From Nostoc commune NIES-4072 (lineage in GTDB: Bacteria > Cyanobacteriota > Cyanobacteriia > Cyanobacteriales > Nostocaceae): a stretch of DNA of 29,435 bases. The notes beneath the pieces are model-generated. The model had not been told where the DNA came from, did no database searches, and was given only the letters and a program-made list of their open reading frames with translations. Position 1 is the stretch's first letter. Every line of letters begins with the position of its first letter. A program made the translations under genes and the position numbers. Of this stretch, positions 1 to 7,107 are shown piece after piece. The stretch spans positions 1-29,435 of the forward strand of contig NZ_BDUD01000011.1 in the NCBI RefSeq assembly GCF_003113895.1, given 5' to 3'.

Positions 1-148
1 TATATGCATCAAGTGGGTGAAGCACTAGTGCAGCTAGGATGGCAAGTTGATATTGTTTACCCGCAAGGTGAGTCTGAAGCAAGGCTTGATTGTTCAACAT
101 AGCGACAATTGTCGAACTATTCGTTTAAAAGCTGGCCCTATGAGTTAA
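1..148 (+). pseudogene. 3' part of a glycosyltransferase family 1 gene split by the transposon
   Basis: Reading from base 1 gives a peptide beginning YMHQVGEALVQLGWQVDIVY, which ends at a TAG at 100-102. A second frame (83-148) continues with IVQHSDNCRTIRLKAGPMS before a TAA. Both pieces match, from memory, the N-terminal nucleotide-sugar glycosyltransferases of cyanobacteria (sucrose-phosphate-synthase-like GT1 family), where the QVGEAL..GWQVD block is followed by IVQH...CRTIRLKAGP. The gene therefore has a frameshift around 80-90 and no recognisable sequence after 148. Its 5' part lies at 24486-24586 on the other side of the transposon. It is non-functional: interrupted, frameshifted and truncated, and probably a chromosomal fragment picked up by the plasmid. 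Confidence 0.75.
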
Positions 149-322
149 AAGGCTTTGACCAAAAAACCATATTGATGCGATGGGTGCATAGTTTACCGCC
201 GCAAGCATCACTTTTTTTGAACTCAATATTATGAAGGCAATCATAACACTATGATTGCCAACTTTTTACTGCAATGCCAGCACAGCCAGGTAAAGCTAAT
301 AGACTCTAGAGAAATGAATTCA

Positions 323-384
323 CTTGGACGTTTCTCAGGCTCCCAAGATGCCTTCTTAACTCTGGACGTTTTTAAGCTCCCAAG
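323..384. repeat. Imperfect direct repeat pair upstream of a small membrane gene
   Basis: Two copies of a 23-25 bp motif, at 323-347 and 362-384, share GGACGTTT, AG and CTCCCAAG. The first copy can also fold, with arms CTTGG and CCAAG. The pair ends about 30 bases upstream of the ATG at 417 and could be an operator or a small duplication. No function is known. Confidence 0.4.
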
Positions 385-416
385 TTGGCTTGCTACTACA
401 AAACAAGGAAACCGAA

Positions 417-716
417 ATGAGCAACAAAACCAACCCTGACCAAACTAACTCTAACTCCAATGATAAACAAAAGGCTGAACTGCCCAAGGTTAGCCTCGCT
501 ACGAGAGCTAAAAGTATTTTTGGGAAAACTCCCAAAGTAATCTCATCTCTAGTTGTTATGGGTAGCCTTTTTGTTGGTGCAGTAGTGTCCGAGCGCCTTC
601 TTTCTGTGGTTGAATCATCTGACTGCGGAATATCAGTAAATTTCAAGTCCTCTCCTTCATCTCCTTTGGATTTTAAACTTAACAAAGAGGCTTGCAGCAA
701 ACCACCTGAAAGATAG
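417..716 (+). CDS. Small single-pass membrane protein, unknown function
   Basis: This predicts a 99-residue protein. The ATG at 417 follows AAGGA at good spacing, so it is preferred over an in-frame TTG at 390. The N-terminal ~30 residues are Asn/Gln/Lys-rich and polar. One hydrophobic segment follows (about residues 42-60, ISSLVVMGSLFVGAVV), and then a short hydrophilic tail with two cysteines. I do not recognise a family. The topology suggests an inner-membrane protein with most of its mass on one side. It is isolated, with a strong inverted repeat downstream that probably ends its transcript. It lies between the dead glycosyltransferase fragment and a recombinase gene, a typical position for accessory plasmid cargo. 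Confidence 0.55.
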   Translation: MSNKTNPDQTNSNSNDKQKAELPKVSLATRAKSIFGKTPKVISSLVVMGSLFVGAVVSERLLSVVESSDCGISVNFKSSPSSPLDFKLNKEACSKPPER

Positions 717-722
717 AAATTA

Positions 723-777
723 AATAGGAAACAAGTTTCCGAAAGAAAGGCGATTAGAGGGCATCGCCTTTCCTATT
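723..777 (+). terminator. Nested inverted repeats, likely transcription terminator
   Basis: Three mutually exclusive helices can form here: GGAAAC/GTTTCC (727-740), AAAGGCGAT/ATCGCCTTT (746-771, 8-nt loop), and an outer AATAGGAAA/TTTCCTATT (723-731 with 769-777). It directly follows the stop codon at 716. There is no long T-tract, so it could also be a bidirectional or mRNA-stabilising structure. The overlap of alternative stems is unusual for a simple terminator. Confidence 0.55.
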
Positions 778-1058
778 CCTCGCAATAAATATTAGTTCCT
801 GCCACCAGTTAAGCGACAGTTTTGTAAGGTCGTTAATTTGTGCGTTCACGTTTGACCGTGACTGAATAAACGGGAGCATCCCTGTTTAGCACGGTGATGC
901 CTAATTCATCTCGACTCAAAAAAGCGGACGTATTTAGCAATTGATAACAATTTGCAATAACTCTTGAGTGGCGCGTCATCTGACGAAAGAATCGGCATCG
1001 TAGCGTAGTAGACTGTCCATAATAGGGCGCGTACACCGGACACTACCTGCGAGAATAA
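778..1058. other. Gene-free region upstream of the tyrosine recombinase
   Basis: I see no convincing gene here. Short symmetries are present: TAAACGGGA facing TCCCTGTTTA at about 866-888, a palindrome around GCAATTGATAACAATTTGC (937-955), and an imperfect inverted pair GTAGTAGACTGTCC/GGACACTAC at about 1006-1047 just before the recombinase start. The last pair could be a recombinase-binding site or operator, but nothing proves this. Confidence 0.35.
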
Positions 1059-1661
1059 ATGAGGCCGCCACCCCCAACTCGTCTACCTAACAAGCACTAC
1101 AGGTCTAGAGAATACCTTACACCAAGTGAGGTGCGATCTCTACTCGATGCCGCGCTCGATCGCAAAGCTCGTTATGCTCACCGTGATTATACACTGATGC
1201 TGATGATGTTTCGCCACGGTCTGAGGGTGGGGGAAGCTGTAGGGGCTAAGTGCGGTTTAAGATGGGATGCATTGATGTGGAAGGAACGTCAGATTTTCAT
1301 CACTAGGGAAAAGGGCAGTGACTCTGGGGTGCATCCCCTGAGAGATGATGAACTGGAATTGCTCAAAGAACTCAGAGAGATGCTACCTGATAGCAAATAC
1401 ATTTTCGTTTCCGAGCGTGGTGAGGTGATGTCTACTGATGCGGTGCGGAAGTTAATCGGGCGGCTGGCGGCACAGGCGGGACTTGATATCAAAGTTCACT
1501 GTCACATGATGCGCCATGCTTGCGGTTACTATCTGGTGAATCAGGGTTATAACACTAGAGAAATTCAGGACTTCCTGGGACACCGCGATATTAAGCACAC
1601 TGAAAAATATACCAAGCTGAACGCTCGACGCTTCCTGAATTTTGATTGGGGGGATTTGTGA
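1059..1661 (+). CDS. Minimal tyrosine recombinase (phage-integrase catalytic domain)
   Basis: This 200-residue site-specific recombinase would cut and rejoin DNA through a 3'-phosphotyrosine. The catalytic set is visible: R56 in RHGLRVGEA, K85 in REKG, H149-x-x-R152 in HCHMMRH, H175 in LGHRD and the nucleophile Y184 in TEKYTKL. It consists of almost only the catalytic domain, with about 20 residues in front. It lacks the ~100-residue SAM-like core-binding domain of XerC/D or TnpI, and so resembles the short FimB/FimE-type and plasmid recombinases. It is probably the backbone recombinase for dimer resolution or inversion. The symmetric core-like sites at 5924-5950 and 6130-6156 are possible targets. 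The ATG at 1059 lacks a clear Shine-Dalgarno. Confidence 0.88.
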   Translation: MRPPPPTRLPNKHYRSREYLTPSEVRSLLDAALDRKARYAHRDYTLMLMMFRHGLRVGEAVGAKCGLRWDALMWKERQIFITREKGSDSGVHPLRDDELELLKELREMLPDSKYIFVSERGEVMSTDAVRKLIGRLAAQAGLDIKVHCHMMRHACGYYLVNQGYNTREIQDFLGHRDIKHTEKYTKLNARRFLNFDWGDL

Positions 1662-1915
1662 TTTCTCTATAACTTAAAATTTTTAAGTTGCCAAGTTACT
1701 TATCAGAATTTCACTCATGAGAATCAAAGTTCTGACAGGTAATTACTTTTAAACGATATCTCATCCACGGTTGTAAATAAGTTTATTAGCAAAATTATGT
1801 GATATTTCTCTAGCCACACCACTAATGTAACTGTTAATACTGTACTTAATCGGGTATTGTAATTTTGACAAATTTTTTACACGATTATCTATAAATCTTA
1901 CATTCCTAATTTTAT
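1662..1915. other. AT-rich intergenic region with palindromes
   Basis: Just after the recombinase stop lies AACTTAAA-ATT-TTTAAGTT (1671-1689), a perfect 8-bp-arm palindrome that may act as terminator or operator. About 1706-1738 has TCAGAA...TTCTGA arms enclosing the palindrome CTCATGAG. No gene is seen. Confidence 0.4.
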
Positions 1916-2197
1916 ATGCCTAAAGATATTCTAGGAGAACTACGAAAAATTTTTCTTGAAGCTATTGCATCTCACAAATTTATAGAAATGAAATATGGTC
2001 GAAACCAAACTGATGAAATTAACAAATTGAAGCAAAAATATGTGAAACTAAAAAAATGTTTTGAAGCCAGTGAAACGTCTGGAGAGAATCTGTCTTATGA
2101 GCAGTTAAATTCTTCAACACAAAATTTAGAAAAACGATTGGATAATATGGAACAAGAATTATGCACCACCGCTTTTCTTTTCAATGGCTTGGACTGA
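1916..2197 (+). CDS. Short coiled-coil ORF, unknown, probably chimeric at its 3' end
   Basis: This predicts 93 residues, rich in Lys and Glu with heptad-like Leu/Ile spacing (INKLKQKYVKLKKCF and LEKRLDNMEQEL), so an alpha-helical or coiled-coil protein is likely. No family is recognised. The last ~12 residues are translated from the antisense strand of the end of the pentapeptide-repeat gene. The natural 3' end therefore seems to have been lost at a junction near 2160. There is no clear Shine-Dalgarno before the ATG, and the composition is very AT-rich. It could be a truncated remnant rather than an active gene. Confidence 0.35.
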   Translation: MPKDILGELRKIFLEAIASHKFIEMKYGRNQTDEINKLKQKYVKLKKCFEASETSGENLSYEQLNSSTQNLEKRLDNMEQELCTTAFLFNGLD

Positions 2198-3415
2198 TAA
2201 ATCTTCTTCACCATATTCAGCCTGTAGTTCTTGAAAGGAGAGGAGAAATGCTTTCCAGTCAATGCCATCAGTAAAAATTAAGTCAACTGTTTCTAAAGCT
2301 TTCTGAAATAGCTTGCTAAACTCCCCAGGTGCAAACTCTCCACTATGTGGACGGCGCTCTTGTTTGTCACTTTTCAAATAAACATACTGGCAATCAATGT
2401 CATTCAGCTTTGTAGCAGAATTAATATTCCAATCTTCTAAACAAGCACCTGTAAAATTCGCTGCGGTGAAATTTGTTCTTAATGCTTGAGTTCTAATTAA
2501 GCCAGCCCCATTTAGGCTAGTTCCTCTAAGGTCGCTATAACTAAGGTCAGCCCCTGTAAGGTCAGCCCCACTGAGGTCAAGACCACTGAGGTTTGCATAC
2601 TTGATGTTAGCATTCACGAGAAAAACATTATTAAGATTAGCCTCGCTGAGGTTTGTCCTACTAAATTCTAAACCATATTTGTTAGCTTCTTCGACACCAA
2701 TATCGTTGAGATTAGCCCCACTAATATTAACATTATTTAGGATAGCTGCACTTAGATTTGCTCTGCTGAGATTAGCATTACCAAGGTTGGCATCCACGAG
2801 AAAAGCTCCACTCAGGTCAGCCCCGGTGAGGTCAATTCCGATGAGGTTAGCCCCGGTGAGGTCTGCATTGCTTAGGTTAGCCCCGGTGAGTTTAGACCCA
2901 GTGAGTTTAGATCCAGTGAGGTCAAGTCCGATGAGGTTAGCCCCGGTGAGGTCTGCATTGCTGAAGTCGGCCCTGCTGAGGTTGGCCCTACTGAGGTTGG
3001 CCCTGCTGAGGTTTGCATCGCTAAGGTTAGCCTTGGTGAGGTTAGCCTTTGTGAGGTCTACATCGCTAAGGTTAGCCCCTCTGAAGTTAACTCTGCTGAG
3101 GTCTGCATCGCTAAGGTCTGCATCGCTAAGGTTAGCCCATCTGAGGTCTGCATCGCTAAGGTCTACATCGCTAAGGTTAGCCTTGGTGAGGTTAGCCTTG
3201 GTGAGGTCTACATCGCTAAGGTTAACCCCTCTAAGGTTAGCCTTGGTGAGGTTAGCCTTGGTGAGTTTAGCTTTGGTGAGTTTAGCCCCGCTAAGGTTAG
3301 CCCCGCTAAGGTTAGCCTCAATGAGGTCAGGAATTATATTTAGATTATTAGCTCTCCACTCATTCCAAGCTTGCACATCTTTATTCAGCCGAGCATAATG
3401 CTCCTCATTAACCAT
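2159..3415 (-). CDS. Pentapeptide-repeat protein, C-terminally truncated
   Basis: This 418-residue protein has a short N-terminus (about 30 residues) followed by some 55-60 tandem A(N/D)LxX pentapeptides to about residue 340. Such repeats fold into a right-handed quadrilateral beta-helix. A C-terminal segment (SGEFAPGEFSKLF...DGIDWKAFLLSFQEL) ends at IEKKSGGA. In homologues I remember, this segment continues after SGGA with a longer alpha/beta and coiled-coil part, so the protein appears cut at the junction near 2160. The ATG follows AAGGAG at ideal spacing. At DNA level the repeats are 15-bp tandem units prone to slippage. No transmembrane segment or catalytic motif is seen; the biochemical role is unknown. 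Confidence 0.88.
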   Translation of the reverse strand: MVNEEHYARLNKDVQAWNEWRANNLNIIPDLIEANLSGANLSGAKLTKAKLTKANLTKANLRGVNLSDVDLTKANLTKANLSDVDLSDADLRWANLSDADLSDADLSRVNFRGANLSDVDLTKANLTKANLSDANLSRANLSRANLSRADFSNADLTGANLIGLDLTGSKLTGSKLTGANLSNADLTGANLIGIDLTGADLSGAFLVDANLGNANLSRANLSAAILNNVNISGANLNDIGVEEANKYGLEFSRTNLSEANLNNVFLVNANIKYANLSGLDLSGADLTGADLSYSDLRGTSLNGAGLIRTQALRTNFTAANFTGACLEDWNINSATKLNDIDCQYVYLKSDKQERRPHSGEFAPGEFSKLFQKALETVDLIFTDGIDWKAFLLSFQELQAEYGEEDLSVQAIEKKSGGA

Positions 3416-3639
3416 TACAGTTTCTCCTTATGTCCTACCTTCATAACCTCCAATGGGGCATAACTATGGAGATGTTATTTTCGATTAACCTCATTAAATC
3501 TAAGCAACAGGTTTGGTCTTTTGGTCTGGACTATAGCAGTTGTTTTGGGCGGCGGCAAGTTTGGAGATGCTGTCCCCAGTTCGGGGAGATGTCGGGATTT
3601 GATAGTTTGACGACATCTGTTGAGAGGAGGCAGGGAACA

Positions 3640-4656
3640 TCACCCATCATTTACCTCCAAAAGCCGCCTTAACTCCTGCTTTAAAACCTCCGGATCTGGC
3701 AAATAAAGTTGATATCTCGACACAAAAAGCTGATTAGAAATACCACCCGTCGCATACTCAACCAAAATCTCATCCTTATCTCGCGCCAACACAATCCCTA
3801 TCGGCTCGTTGTCATCCTCCATATTCTCCTCAGCCCGAAAATAATTTAGATACATATTCATCTGTCCAATATCCTGATGACTCACCGCTTGCGTCTTCAG
3901 ATCGATTAAGACAAAACACTTGAGAATGCGATGATAAAACACCAAATCCACAAAAAAATGCGTGTTGTTTAACGTAATTCGGTATTGCTGCCCAATAAAT
4001 GCAAACCCCTTGCCCAACTCAAGTAAAAATTTCTCCAACTCAGCAATTAAACGATTTTCTAACTCACTCTCACGATAATAGCGGTCTGGTAAATCCAAAA
4101 ACTCGAACACATAAGGATCTTTGACCACATCCCGCGCCGACTCGATCCGTTGCCCATCCTTAGCCAGTGCCAAAATCTCCGCCCGATCCTTACTCAATGC
4201 CACCCGCTCAAACAAAGCCGAATCCTTCTGGCGTTTCAACTCCCGCACACTCCAGCGATCTTGGATGCACTGCTGCTCATAAAATGACCGCGCCAAATCA
4301 TCGGAAATAGCTAAAAGCTCTGTATAGTGCGACCAACTCAATTTGCCAGACAGTGTTTGGCAATTCTCATAGTTCAAATAAAACAGACGCATATACTGCA
4401 AATTAGAACGGCTAAATCCCTTACCATACGCCGCTTTCAAATCTCGTGAAAGCACCTGTAACAACTTACTGCCATATTCTGCCCGTTCCTTGCCCGCTTG
4501 CTCAAACTCGACAATATAACGCCCAATCTGCCAGTAAGTTTCCACTAAAACTGAATTAACCTGCTCAAAAGCCCGTTGTTGCCCCAACGCCAAACACTCA
4601 CCAATGCGATCTAACAACTGCTGATATGAACCATCATTAACCGTTAAATCACTCAT
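3640..4656 (-). CDS. DUF1016/YhcG-family PDDEXK nuclease-like protein
   Basis: This 338-residue protein has the two-part YhcG/DUF1016 layout. The N-terminal helical domain (about 1-180) contains YWQIGRYIVEFEQAG, YGSKLLQVLSRDL and GFSRSNLQYMRLFY. The C-terminal domain (about 190-330) has a PDDEXK nuclease core around residues 235-252, where FFVDLVFYH is followed by VLIDLKT, giving the D...D-x-K metal-binding pattern. Family members are putative nucleases often found in mobile or restriction-associated regions. No biochemical substrate is visible here. The gene starts just downstream (leftward) of the RHH gene, and an 8-bp-periodic array of TGTAA boxes at 4705-4758 occupies its promoter. It may therefore be co-regulated with the par genes. 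Confidence 0.88.
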   Translation of the reverse strand: MSDLTVNDGSYQQLLDRIGECLALGQQRAFEQVNSVLVETYWQIGRYIVEFEQAGKERAEYGSKLLQVLSRDLKAAYGKGFSRSNLQYMRLFYLNYENCQTLSGKLSWSHYTELLAISDDLARSFYEQQCIQDRWSVRELKRQKDSALFERVALSKDRAEILALAKDGQRIESARDVVKDPYVFEFLDLPDRYYRESELENRLIAELEKFLLELGKGFAFIGQQYRITLNNTHFFVDLVFYHRILKCFVLIDLKTQAVSHQDIGQMNMYLNYFRAEENMEDDNEPIGIVLARDKDEILVEYATGGISNQLFVSRYQLYLPDPEVLKQELRRLLEVNDG

Positions 4657-4704
4657 AACTCAAACCCCAAAGAGAGCCAACTGCGTCTGAAATCTCCAAA
4701 CAGT

Positions 4705-4760
4705 TGTAATAATGTAATTATGTAAATAAATACAAGTGTAAGAATGTAATTTATTACATT
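4705..4760. promoter_or_regulatory. 8-bp-periodic TGTAA box array (RHH operator or centromere)
   Basis: Boxes start at 4705, 4713, 4721, 4737, 4745 and (inverted) 4753: TGTAATAA, TGTAATTA, TGTAAATA, TGTAAGAA, TGTAATTT and ATTACATT. The spacing is exactly 8 bp, with one degenerate slot at 4729. The last two form a palindrome, AATGTAAT-TT-ATTACATT (4743-4760). Evenly spaced short boxes are the usual target of ParG/omega-type ribbon-helix-helix proteins, which are encoded immediately upstream here. The array sits between the RHH stop and the nuclease start. Confidence 0.65.
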
Positions 4761-5034
4761 AGCTTTTTAGCTCCTCCTCAACTAGAGCAATCATATATTC
4801 CTTAATGGTGATGCCTTTTTTGGTAGCGCGGATTTTAATCTCCTGGTGCTGTGCTTCAGTGACTTCAAAAGTAACGCGCTTGCTTTTGCCATTGTTAGCT
4901 TCTTCTATCCCTGTAGTGCTAGGTGTTTCAGCACCATTACGACTTTCCACCCACGCTGCTGCTTCATCTTTTACAGGCGTTTTCTGAACACCTGGCCTCA
5001 AGCTTAGTTTTTGTGATTTTTTAACTTCTGCCAT
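4759..5034 (-). CDS. Ribbon-helix-helix partner of ParA (ParG-like)
   Basis: This 91-residue protein has a basic, disordered N-terminus (about 1-50). A C-terminal ribbon-helix-helix fold follows: a beta strand at about 52-58 (SKRVTFEVT) and two helices, EAQHQEIKIRATKKG and TIKEYMIALVEEEL. This layout matches ParG-type centromere-binding proteins, which bind parS, repress the operon and stimulate ParA through a flexible N-terminus. The start overlaps the end of parA by 14 bases and is preceded by GGAGG, so it is translationally coupled. Likely binding sites are the TGTAA arrays at 4705-4758, 5675-5698 and 5751-5814. The role comes from context and fold; the sequence itself is not a close match to any ParG I recall. 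Confidence 0.75.
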   Translation of the reverse strand: MAEVKKSQKLSLRPGVQKTPVKDEAAAWVESRNGAETPSTTGIEEANNGKSKRVTFEVTEAQHQEIKIRATKKGITIKEYMIALVEEELKS

Positions 5035-5671
5035 GATTCTTTTCCTCCTTCGCCGCTAATATCTCCTCAACAACAGCTCGTACTTCATCACTGGCAGCAC
5101 TTTTCGGGGCAGCTTCCAAAACAGTACTCCCAATGTTCAAACACTCAGCAAATGCTACCCTTTGACTTATCTGTGCTTTTAACACTGGAAAGGGGTATTC
5201 TCCTAAAACTTCAGTTACTTCTCGCCCAAGAGCAGTGTTCACTATCTTTCTGTTGATTAAAAATGCTGCTGTTAGGTCTGGCTTATATATAGTGGCCTCT
5301 TGTACCAGTTCTACTACCTCATGCACCGCCCACACATCCAAAGGAGATGGTTGTACAGGAACCAGCACAAAATCCACTGCCATGATTGCTGATCTGGTTA
5401 AGTCAGAAACTCTTGGCGCACCATCAATGAAAACAAAATCATACCCCTGCGCTAGTTTGGGCAATTCTTTATGCAAGATAGGACGATCCAAACCAATAAC
5501 GCTAAATGGAGCCTCACCATTACGTGCTGCTGCCCAGTCACGGGTCGAGCCTTGAGGGTCAGTATCAACAAGTAATACTCGATACCCTCTCATCGAAAAA
5601 GCATGAGCCAAATGGATAGATACTGTGGTCTTGCCACTGCCCCCCTTCTGGTTCAAAACTGCAATTTTCAT
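5021..5671 (-). CDS. parA: ParA-family partition ATPase
   Basis: This 216-residue Walker-type (type Ib-like, no N-terminal HTH) partition ATPase moves plasmid copies over the nucleoid. The deviant Walker A KGGSGKTT lies near residues 9-16 with the signature lysine. LLVDTDPQGS (A') and YDFVFIDGAP (Walker B) follow. I start at the ATG at 5671 (MKIAVLNQKGG), because this places the P-loop at the usual distance from the N-terminus. A longer TTG start at 5713 would run through repeat boxes. The gene is followed by an overlapping RHH gene. TGTAA boxes at 8-bp intervals lie immediately upstream (5675-5698) and farther up (5751-5814), which indicates autoregulation and a centromere. Confidence 0.92.
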   Translation of the reverse strand: MKIAVLNQKGGSGKTTVSIHLAHAFSMRGYRVLLVDTDPQGSTRDWAAARNGEAPFSVIGLDRPILHKELPKLAQGYDFVFIDGAPRVSDLTRSAIMAVDFVLVPVQPSPLDVWAVHEVVELVQEATIYKPDLTAAFLINRKIVNTALGREVTEVLGEYPFPVLKAQISQRVAFAECLNIGSTVLEAAPKSAASDEVRAVVEEILAAKEEKNHGRS

Positions 5672-5674
5672 AAA

Positions 5675-5814
5675 TGTGTTTTTGTAAAAATGTAATTCAT
5701 TAGGTGATGACAAATTCCAGAAAGTAACAATACCAAGCTTAATCCCTAAATTACAAATTTACAAATGCACAAAAGAGTATTAATACAAATGTAATTAATT
5801 ACAAAAATACATTT
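5675..5814. promoter_or_regulatory. Two phased 8-bp box arrays upstream of parA (candidate parS)
   Basis: Array 1: TGTGTTTT, TGTAAAAA and TGTAATTC start at 5675, 5683 and 5691, just before the parA ATG. Array 2: eight consecutive 8-bp slots start at 5751, 5759, 5767, 5775, 5783, 5791, 5799 and 5807. Most read as TTACAAAT variants (TTACAAAT twice, GCACAAAA, ATACAAAT, TTACAAAA, ATACATTT), which is the same TGTAA box on the other strand. An inverted pair ACAAATGTA/TACATTTGT spans 5785-5816. Strict helical phasing suggests cooperative binding of the RHH protein. Confidence 0.65.
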
Positions 5815-5923
5815 GTAGCTATAAATTGACCACTTTTACACGGTCTTTGTATCTCAGTAATGTAAAGCTAAATTAATTACAAGCTTATCTAATGTCTGTT
5901 GTGATCTCAAGGCAGGCTTGTTT

Positions 5924-5950
5924 GTACAGAGTACAGTACAGACTTTGCGC
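5924..5950. other. Tyrosine-recombinase-like core site, backbone copy 1
   Basis: Left arm GTACAGAGTA (5924-5933), 7-bp spacer CAGTACA, and degenerate right arm GACTTTGCGC (5941-5950), which matches TACTCTGTAC at 6 of 10 positions. One strong and one weak arm around a 6-8 bp spacer is the usual layout of Xer/dif-type crossover sites. The left arm is identical to that of the transposon site at 26237. Confidence 0.5.
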
Positions 5951-6065
5951 TAATAAACCTATTGCATATAAAAAACCCTGGAGAAATGCCAACTCTATCG
6001 AGATTGCAATTTATTCAGGGTTGTAAAGTGTATATTTATGGCACGTAAAAACGTAAACTTAGTAT

Positions 6066-6082
6066 TCCCAAAAATTTTGGGA
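6066..6082. repeat. Perfect 17-bp palindrome in the control region
   Basis: TCCCAAAA-A-TTTTGGGA has 8-bp arms and a 1-base centre. It sits between the two core sites. Nearby are AACCCTG/CAGGGTT (5974-5980 with 6016-6022) and CACGTAA-6-TTACGTG (6221-6240). It may be a protein-binding site; no function is known. Confidence 0.5.
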
Positions 6083-6129
6083 TTTGAACGTTATATAAAT
6101 TTGAACTTCAGGGGGTCTGCCGAAATCAA

Positions 6130-6156
6130 CCACAGAGTATATGCTCTACTCTGTAC
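6130..6156. other. Tyrosine-recombinase-like core site, backbone copy 2
   Basis: Left arm CCACAGAGTA (6130-6139), 7-bp spacer TATGCTC, right arm TACTCTGTAC (6147-6156). The right arm equals that of the transposon site at 26254-26263, and the left arm differs at two positions. It lies about 206 bp from copy 1 in the same arm order, the arrangement expected for a compound resolution site. Confidence 0.6.
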
Positions 6157-6307
6157 CATCTAAACGCAAATTACACGATTGTCGGCTCAACGCCAGATCA
6201 ATATATATAGGCAGTAATTACACGTAATGGCTCTTACGTGCAATGCTGCATGAATCATGAGCCAAAACGATAAGCCAACTATAAAATTTACGAACTTTAG
6301 AAGGATG

Positions 6308-6597
6308 TTATGTGCAAAAATTCTATATAATAAGCTTACTTAAGGTAGTTATATGGAAAAATTCCCTATAATACCCGAATATGAATGTTATATAGAAAAA
6401 TTCTGTATAATCACCCGATTTGAGGTATTTATATAGAAAGTTTCCCCATAATAAATAGTTAGGCTGAAAAAGCACGTTCTTTGTTGGAAGAAATGCGGAA
6501 GGTTTCGTTCTAATTAGCCTATTTGGAATATTATGCGGAAAAGTTCTCAGTCTAATTCGCTATATTGGCGATTAGGCAGAATTTTTCAGTCTAAATA
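6308..6597. repeat. Seven-unit array of degenerate palindromes, ~40-bp period
   Basis: Units of 25-27 bp start at 6308, 6349, 6388, 6429, 6491, 6531 and 6572. Steps are 41, 39, 41, 62, 40 and 41 bp. Units 1-4 fit TTATATRGAA-N3-TTCYNTATAAT. Units 5-7 fit a sister form with TTATGCGGAA-like left arms and right arms ending TCTAAT. All share GAA-N3-TTC at the centre. Unit 3 pairs TTATATAGAA with TTCTGTATAA, while unit 2 pairs TTATATGGAA with TTCCCTATAA, so some changes preserve pairing. The intervening ~15 bp are unrelated. This is likely a multisite binding region (origin, centromere or recombination accessory sites). It is not coding. Confidence 0.8.
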
Positions 6598-6705
6598 ATT
6601 GTTAGCTGGCTCGGCATCGAGTCCTTCCAGGTTATCTGTCATTCCGAAAACGTCTGGGAAGTTGTCTATTGTCCTCAAAGGTTATGCCATTTATGGGGGT
6701 ACTTT

Positions 6706-6837
6706 ATGTCTAATGCTTCCGACAATCAATCTCCGCCCCAGAAGTCTCAACTAGGAACCCCTGAAAAAGCGTTCAATTGGAAAGTCTCTGCTTTAATAGG
6801 GGTAAAAGTAGCCAAGACAGATTTTGCCGCCACGTAA
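6706..6837 (+). CDS. Short hypothetical ORF, possibly a gene remnant
   Basis: This encodes 43 residues starting MSNASDNQSPPQKSQLGTPE. The ATG at 6706 follows GGGGG at 6695-6699, a usable ribosome-binding spacing. No family is recognised; the first half is polar and the second half mildly hydrophobic. It ends just before another open stretch in a different frame (6845-7084), so both could be pieces of one decayed gene. Confidence 0.3.
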   Translation: MSNASDNQSPPQKSQLGTPEKAFNWKVSALIGVKVAKTDFAAT

Positions 6838-6844
6838 AGCTTGA

Positions 6845-7084
6845 AAGGCTTGCCATGAAGGAGTTACAGAAATAAAATCGCTGTTTTATCAAAAAACGGA
6901 GAAAAAGCTTGTTTTGGCTGTACCAGTAAAAGGGCGGCCACCCACAAAAGCCAAACCTATGTCACTAAAGGTACTGCCAAAAGTAATCTCAAAGTCACAG
7001 TTGAATGTTCCCTTCCCAAGCAACCCGAACAGGAAACTTAGTAAGCTTAAAGGACTCTGTGAATCGCGTGGGGGAAATGAATGA
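6845..7084 (+). pseudogene. Open stretch without start codon, basic and Pro/Lys-rich
   Basis: 79 codons are open after a TGA at 6842, reading for example EKKLVLAVPVKGRPPTKAKP, an AT-hook-like basic segment, and ending ...CESRGGNE. There is no ATG until about 6958. It may be the frameshifted continuation of the ORF at 6706-6837. Low confidence; it could be chance. Confidence 0.22.
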
Positions 7085-7107
7085 AGCCAGAAGAGATTGA
7101 GCCAGCT

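Noticed and set aside
356..700. 114-residue minus-strand ORF opposite the small membrane gene
   Set aside because: Antisense shadow; the plus-strand gene has the ribosome site and a sensible membrane segment.
937..955. lac-operator-like palindrome
   Set aside because: Similarity to TTGATAACAATT is short and no LacI-family gene is present; coincidence likely.
833..1036. 67-residue minus-strand ORF upstream of the recombinase
   Set aside because: No ribosome site or protein-like composition; region has palindromes instead.
2601..3398. 265-residue ORF opposite the pentapeptide gene
   Set aside because: Its Leu/Arg/Ser repeats are the antisense translation of the tandem 15-bp pentapeptide units; no ribosome site or family.
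3430..3672. 80-residue plus-strand ORF between pentapeptide and nuclease genes
   Set aside because: Runs into the antisense of the nuclease gene end; Cys/Trp-rich peptide typical of noncoding DNA.
6308..6597. CRISPR array
   Set aside because: Repeats are degenerate, spacers only about 15 bp, one interval irregular, and no cas gene present.
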